64,000 nucleotides of DNA, taken from assembly GCF_003330845.1 (NCBI RefSeq), contig NZ_CP026121.1:62001-126000 (forward strand), given 5' to 3'. This DNA comes from Streptomyces sp. Go-475 (GTDB lineage: Bacteria; Actinomycetota; Actinomycetes; Streptomycetales; Streptomycetaceae). Positions 61,446 through 64,000 of the stretch are shown piece after piece (position 1 is the first letter of the stretch; the number at the start of each line of letters is the position of its first letter). A program made the translations under genes and the position numbers. A model generated the notes under the pieces. It saw nothing but the letters and a program-made list of their open reading frames with translations, was not told the origin of the DNA and made no database searches.

Positions 61446-62515
61446 GACCGCAGCCGTTCCCTGACGGCCGGGCGCGGCGCGGGTGCCGGCTCCCCCGTCC
61501 CGAAGGGGGTGTGCGGCCGGGCGGTACGGTGCGCCAGCCGCCCGCGCAGCCAGTGCCACGTCGCGGCGGGCGGGACGAGCACGCTGGTCAGGGCCATGGT
61601 GAGCACCTCGTCCCGGGTGTGCGGCCCGGGCAGGATCCGGGCCAGGGCGAACTCGGCGGTGCCGGCCAGCCACGCGGCGGCGCACGCCGCGGCCGGCCGG
61701 TGCCGGCCGAGCAGGGCGCAGCCGAGCGCCGTCACCCCCGCCCCGGTCACCGCCAGGTGCACGGGCAGGCGCCCGCGGGACGCTTCCGCCCGGCGCCACC
61801 AGTGGCGGCCGTGCAGCCGGGTCATCAGCACGTCGTCGGCGTTGCCGGCCTGGAGCCGGACGGAGATCCAGCGCCCGGCCGGCCGTACGGGGTGGGTGGT
61901 GGTGCGCCGGCCGCCGGTGAGGGTCCAGCCGGCGTCGAGCAGGCGCAGGGCGAGGTCGGCGTCCTCCCGGAAGGCCCGGCGGAAGCGTTCGTCGAAGCCG
62001 CCGACGGCCGCCAGCGCCGCCCGGCGGTACGCCATGTCGGCGGTGATCCAGTGGGCGGTGGCGAGCCCGGCCGTGTTGCGCTCCCAGTCGGTCGGGCGCC
62101 GGTCGGGGGGCAGGGGGACCTCGATCCGGGCGGTGATGCCGGCGGTCCGGTCCGTGGCCGCGGCCAGGTCGAGGGTCAGGTCGTCGGCCCAGGTGGGTCC
62201 GGGTACGACGTCGTCGTCGAGGAAGACGATCCAGGGCACGTCCCCGGCCGCCCGCCAGCCGAGGTTGCGGGCCGCGGCGGGTCCGCGCGCGCCGCCGGGT
62301 ACGACGAGGGTGCGCGAGCGCAGGGACGGCGGCACGTCGGCGGTGAGGAACGTACGGGCCCGGTCGGGCCGGTCGTCGACGAGGACCACCCGGACCGGCC
62401 CGGGCCCGGCCGCCTCGGCGAGGGCGTGCAGGCAGGTGCGCAGGCTGGGCCGGCCGAGGGTGGGGATGACGACGGCGTACTCGGCGTCCCGGGCGGGGGC
62501 GTCGGGGCGGCTCAT
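61442..62515 (-). CDS. GT2-family glycosyltransferase with C-terminal membrane helices
   Basis: The protein has 357 residues. The GT-A fold has YAVVIPTLGRPSLRTCLHAL, VRVVLVDDRPD, GARGPAAARNLGWRAA and the DxD motif VFLDDDVVPG; GGFDERFRRAFREDADLALRL is the acceptor-site ED motif. The C-terminus (about 240-330) has two or three hydrophobic segments, so the enzyme probably sits at the membrane. It may start or extend the glycan. Linked to both neighbours by four-base overlaps. Confidence 0.85.
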   Translation of the reverse strand: MSRPDAPARDAEYAVVIPTLGRPSLRTCLHALAEAAGPGPVRVVLVDDRPDRARTFLTADVPPSLRSRTLVVPGGARGPAAARNLGWRAAGDVPWIVFLDDDVVPGPTWADDLTLDLAAATDRTAGITARIEVPLPPDRRPTDWERNTAGLATAHWITADMAYRRAALAAVGGFDERFRRAFREDADLALRLLDAGWTLTGGRRTTTHPVRPAGRWISVRLQAGNADDVLMTRLHGRHWWRRAEASRGRLPVHLAVTGAGVTALGCALLGRHRPAAACAAAWLAGTAEFALARILPGPHTRDEVLTMALTSVLVPPAATWHWLRGRLAHRTARPHTPFGTGEPAPAPRPAVRERLRS

Positions 62516-64000
62516 CGCGGGCCTCCCGCGTCGTCCGCGCACGTGCGGAAGAGGTCGCCGCGCCGGATCGCGTACGGGCCGATGGCCAGCAGGTCGACGG
62601 GCGAGGAGCCGAAGCACTCCAGGGCGTCGCGCGGGTCGTCGACCATGGGACGGCCGGCCGTGTTGAGGCTGGTGTTGACGACCACGGGCAGTCCGGTGAG
62701 CCGCTCGAACTCGCCGAGCATCCGGGCGACCAGGGGTTCGCGGGCCGGGTCGACGGTCTGGATGCGGGCGGTGCCGTCGACGTGCACGACGGCGGGGATC
62801 CGCTCCCGCCATGCCGGGGCCACGTCGTGCACGAACAGCATGTACGGGCTGGGCAGCGGGCCGTCGAAGATCTCGGCGGCGCGGTCGGCGAGGACCATCG
62901 GGGCGACGGGCCGGAACTGCTCGCGGCCCTTGACGTCGTTGAGCCGTTCCAGGTTGCCCGCGTGCCCGGGGTGGGCCAGCAGGGAGCGGTGGCCGAGGGC
63001 GCGCGGGCCGTACTCGGAGCGGCCCTGGAACCAGGCGACGATCGCGTTGTCCGCGAGGGCCCGGGCGACGGTCCCGGCGATGTCCGGGGGCCGTTCGAAG
63101 GGGACGGCCGCGGTCTTCAGCCAGGCGCCGAGCTCCGCGTCGGACCAGTCCCGGCCGAGGTCGGCGCCGGTCATGGGTTCCGGCTGGTCGCCCTGCACCG
63201 CGGACAGCAGCAGGGCGCCGCCCAGGGCGGTGCCGGCGTCACCGGCGGCGGGCTGCACCCACACGCGGGCGAAGGGGCCCTCACGGGCGATGCGGGAGTT
63301 GGCGACGCAGTTGAGGGCGACGCCCCCGGCGAGGGTGAGCACGCTGTCGTGGGTGCGGCCGTGCAGCCAGCGCACCAGGTCGAGCAGGGTCTCCTCCAGC
63401 ACGGCCTGGGCGCTGGCGGCGACGTCGGCGTGGTCCTGCGTCCAGGGCTCGTCGGGCCCGCGCGGCGCGCACAGCTCGGGCCAGGGCACGCCGGTGGCGT
63501 GGAAGCCGCCGTCGCCGGTGGGGTACACGTGGCGGCGCAGTTCGGCGAGCATGCGCGGTCTGCCGTGCGAGGCGAGGGCCATCACCTTGAACTCGTCCGA
63601 GGAGCGCAGGAAGCCGAGGTGTCCGGTGAGTTCCTCGTAGACCAGGCCGAGCGAGTGCGGGAGTTCCTGGGCGTGCAGGGCCTCCAGCCGGTCCCCGACG
63701 CGGCGGGCGGCCAGGTGGGAGGCGCGCTCGCCGCGGCCGTCCAGGACCAGGACGGAGGAGTTCCCGGCGTCCGGTGCGGCGAAGGCGCTGGAGGCGGCGT
63801 GCGCCATGTGGTGCGGTACGAAGCGGACGATGCCGGGGTCGAGCCCGGGCAGGGCCGTGCGCAGGAAGCCGGGCGCCTCGCGGGCGTAGGTGAGCCGCAG
63901 GTGGTCCCAGGGGTCGTCCAGGCCCATGTCCGCGGCGGGCCGGGCGAGCGCCGGGTCGAAGGAGTAGGTGACGGCGTCGAGGTCCTGCGGGCGCAGCCCG
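62512..64000 (-). CDS. NodU-family carbamoyltransferase (5' end outside window)
   Basis: At least 496 residues are visible; the frame runs through position 64000 (LRPQDLDAVTYSFDPALARP is upstream of an internal ATG at 63927), so the gene starts beyond the window. The N-terminal domain has VPHHMAHAASSAF with the metal-binding His residues, LVLDGRGE and TLAGGVALNCVANSRI. The C-terminal domain shows WFQGRSEYGPRALGHRSLLAHPG and FRPVAPMVL. NodU/TobZ-type enzymes transfer carbamoyl from carbamoyl phosphate to a sugar or hydroxyl. It would carbamoylate the heptose glycan. It is the first gene of the cluster seen here. Confidence 0.88.
   Translation of the reverse strand, partial: GLRPQDLDAVTYSFDPALARPAADMGLDDPWDHLRLTYAREAPGFLRTALPGLDPGIVRFVPHHMAHAASSAFAAPDAGNSSVLVLDGRGERASHLAARRVGDRLEALHAQELPHSLGLVYEELTGHLGFLRSSDEFKVMALASHGRPRMLAELRRHVYPTGDGGFHATGVPWPELCAPRGPDEPWTQDHADVAASAQAVLEETLLDLVRWLHGRTHDSVLTLAGGVALNCVANSRIAREGPFARVWVQPAAGDAGTALGGALLLSAVQGDQPEPMTGADLGRDWSDAELGAWLKTAAVPFERPPDIAGTVARALADNAIVAWFQGRSEYGPRALGHRSLLAHPGHAGNLERLNDVKGREQFRPVAPMVLADRAAEIFDGPLPSPYMLFVHDVAPAWRERIPAVVHVDGTARIQTVDPAREPLVARMLGEFERLTGLPVVVNTSLNTAGRPMVDDPRDALECFGSSPVDLLAIGPYAIRRGDLFRTCADDAGGPR

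Overview
The window is chromosomal DNA from a high-GC actinomycete, almost certainly a Streptomyces or close relative. GC is near 72% with strong G/C bias at third codon positions. GTG and TTG starts sit behind clear AGGAGG-type ribosome sites. The gene content is also typical: secreted proteases, a lytic polysaccharide monooxygenase (LPMO), SpoIIE phosphatases with GAF/PAS sensors, a GAF-ANTAR protein, streptogrisin, PhoD, lipoproteins and a LAXTG wall protein. I saw no rRNA, tRNA, CRISPR array or insertion sequence. All functions are read from the sequence and from memory of families; no database search was run.

Layout. 0-15 kb: NADAR-domain protein, secreted V8-like protease, SRPBCC protein, flavin reductase, a broken ArsR regulator, zinc-ribbon protein, phosphoglucomutase, two LppX/LprG-type lipoproteins, an NAD-dependent epimerase divergent from a MhuD-like heme monooxygenase, a diacylglycerol-kinase-like lipid kinase and a GNAT/CelD-like acyltransferase. 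15-23 kb: two SpoIIE-type PP2C phosphatases flank a GAF-ANTAR regulator, followed by an ankyrin protein. 23-32 kb: EamA exporter, remnants of an MMPL transporter, TauE/SafE permease, a sortase-anchored DUF1996 protein, an AA10 LPMO and an O-GlcNAcase-HAT-like acetyltransferase that each carry a CebR-type box upstream, a frameshifted HhH gene, and a BrkB membrane protein. 31-38 kb: holin-like/DUF3618 pair, a second SRPBCC paralogue, and a 1444-residue P-type ATPase co-transcribed with a His-rich membrane protein. 38-45 kb: a secreted protein-arginine deiminase, a nucleotidyltransferase/BON/metallophosphoesterase operon, PhoD and a streptogrisin-C-like protease.

45.5-49.4 kb holds the least explained system. 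It is a tight five-gene operon made of a 62-residue Pro/Lys-tailed peptide, a 233-residue unknown protein, two paralogous proteins sharing a THxVFHLTDWG motif, and a class-C beta-lactamase-like serine hydrolase. The four large genes are linked by 4-bp stop/start overlaps, and a 16-bp palindrome lies upstream of the peptide gene.

49.5-55.4 kb: PLP-dependent Orn/Lys/Arg-type decarboxylase divergent from an M20 amidohydrolase across a 29-bp tandem repeat, then DoxX-like, hemerythrin and MFS genes. 55.4-64 kb (continuing past the window): a heptose-glycan cluster with HldE, GmhA and GmhB, four glycosyltransferases and a NodU-type carbamoyltransferase. It would convert sedoheptulose-7-phosphate to ADP-heptose and build a carbamoylated, heptose-containing glycan. 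Thirteen strong intrinsic-terminator hairpins separate the transcription units.
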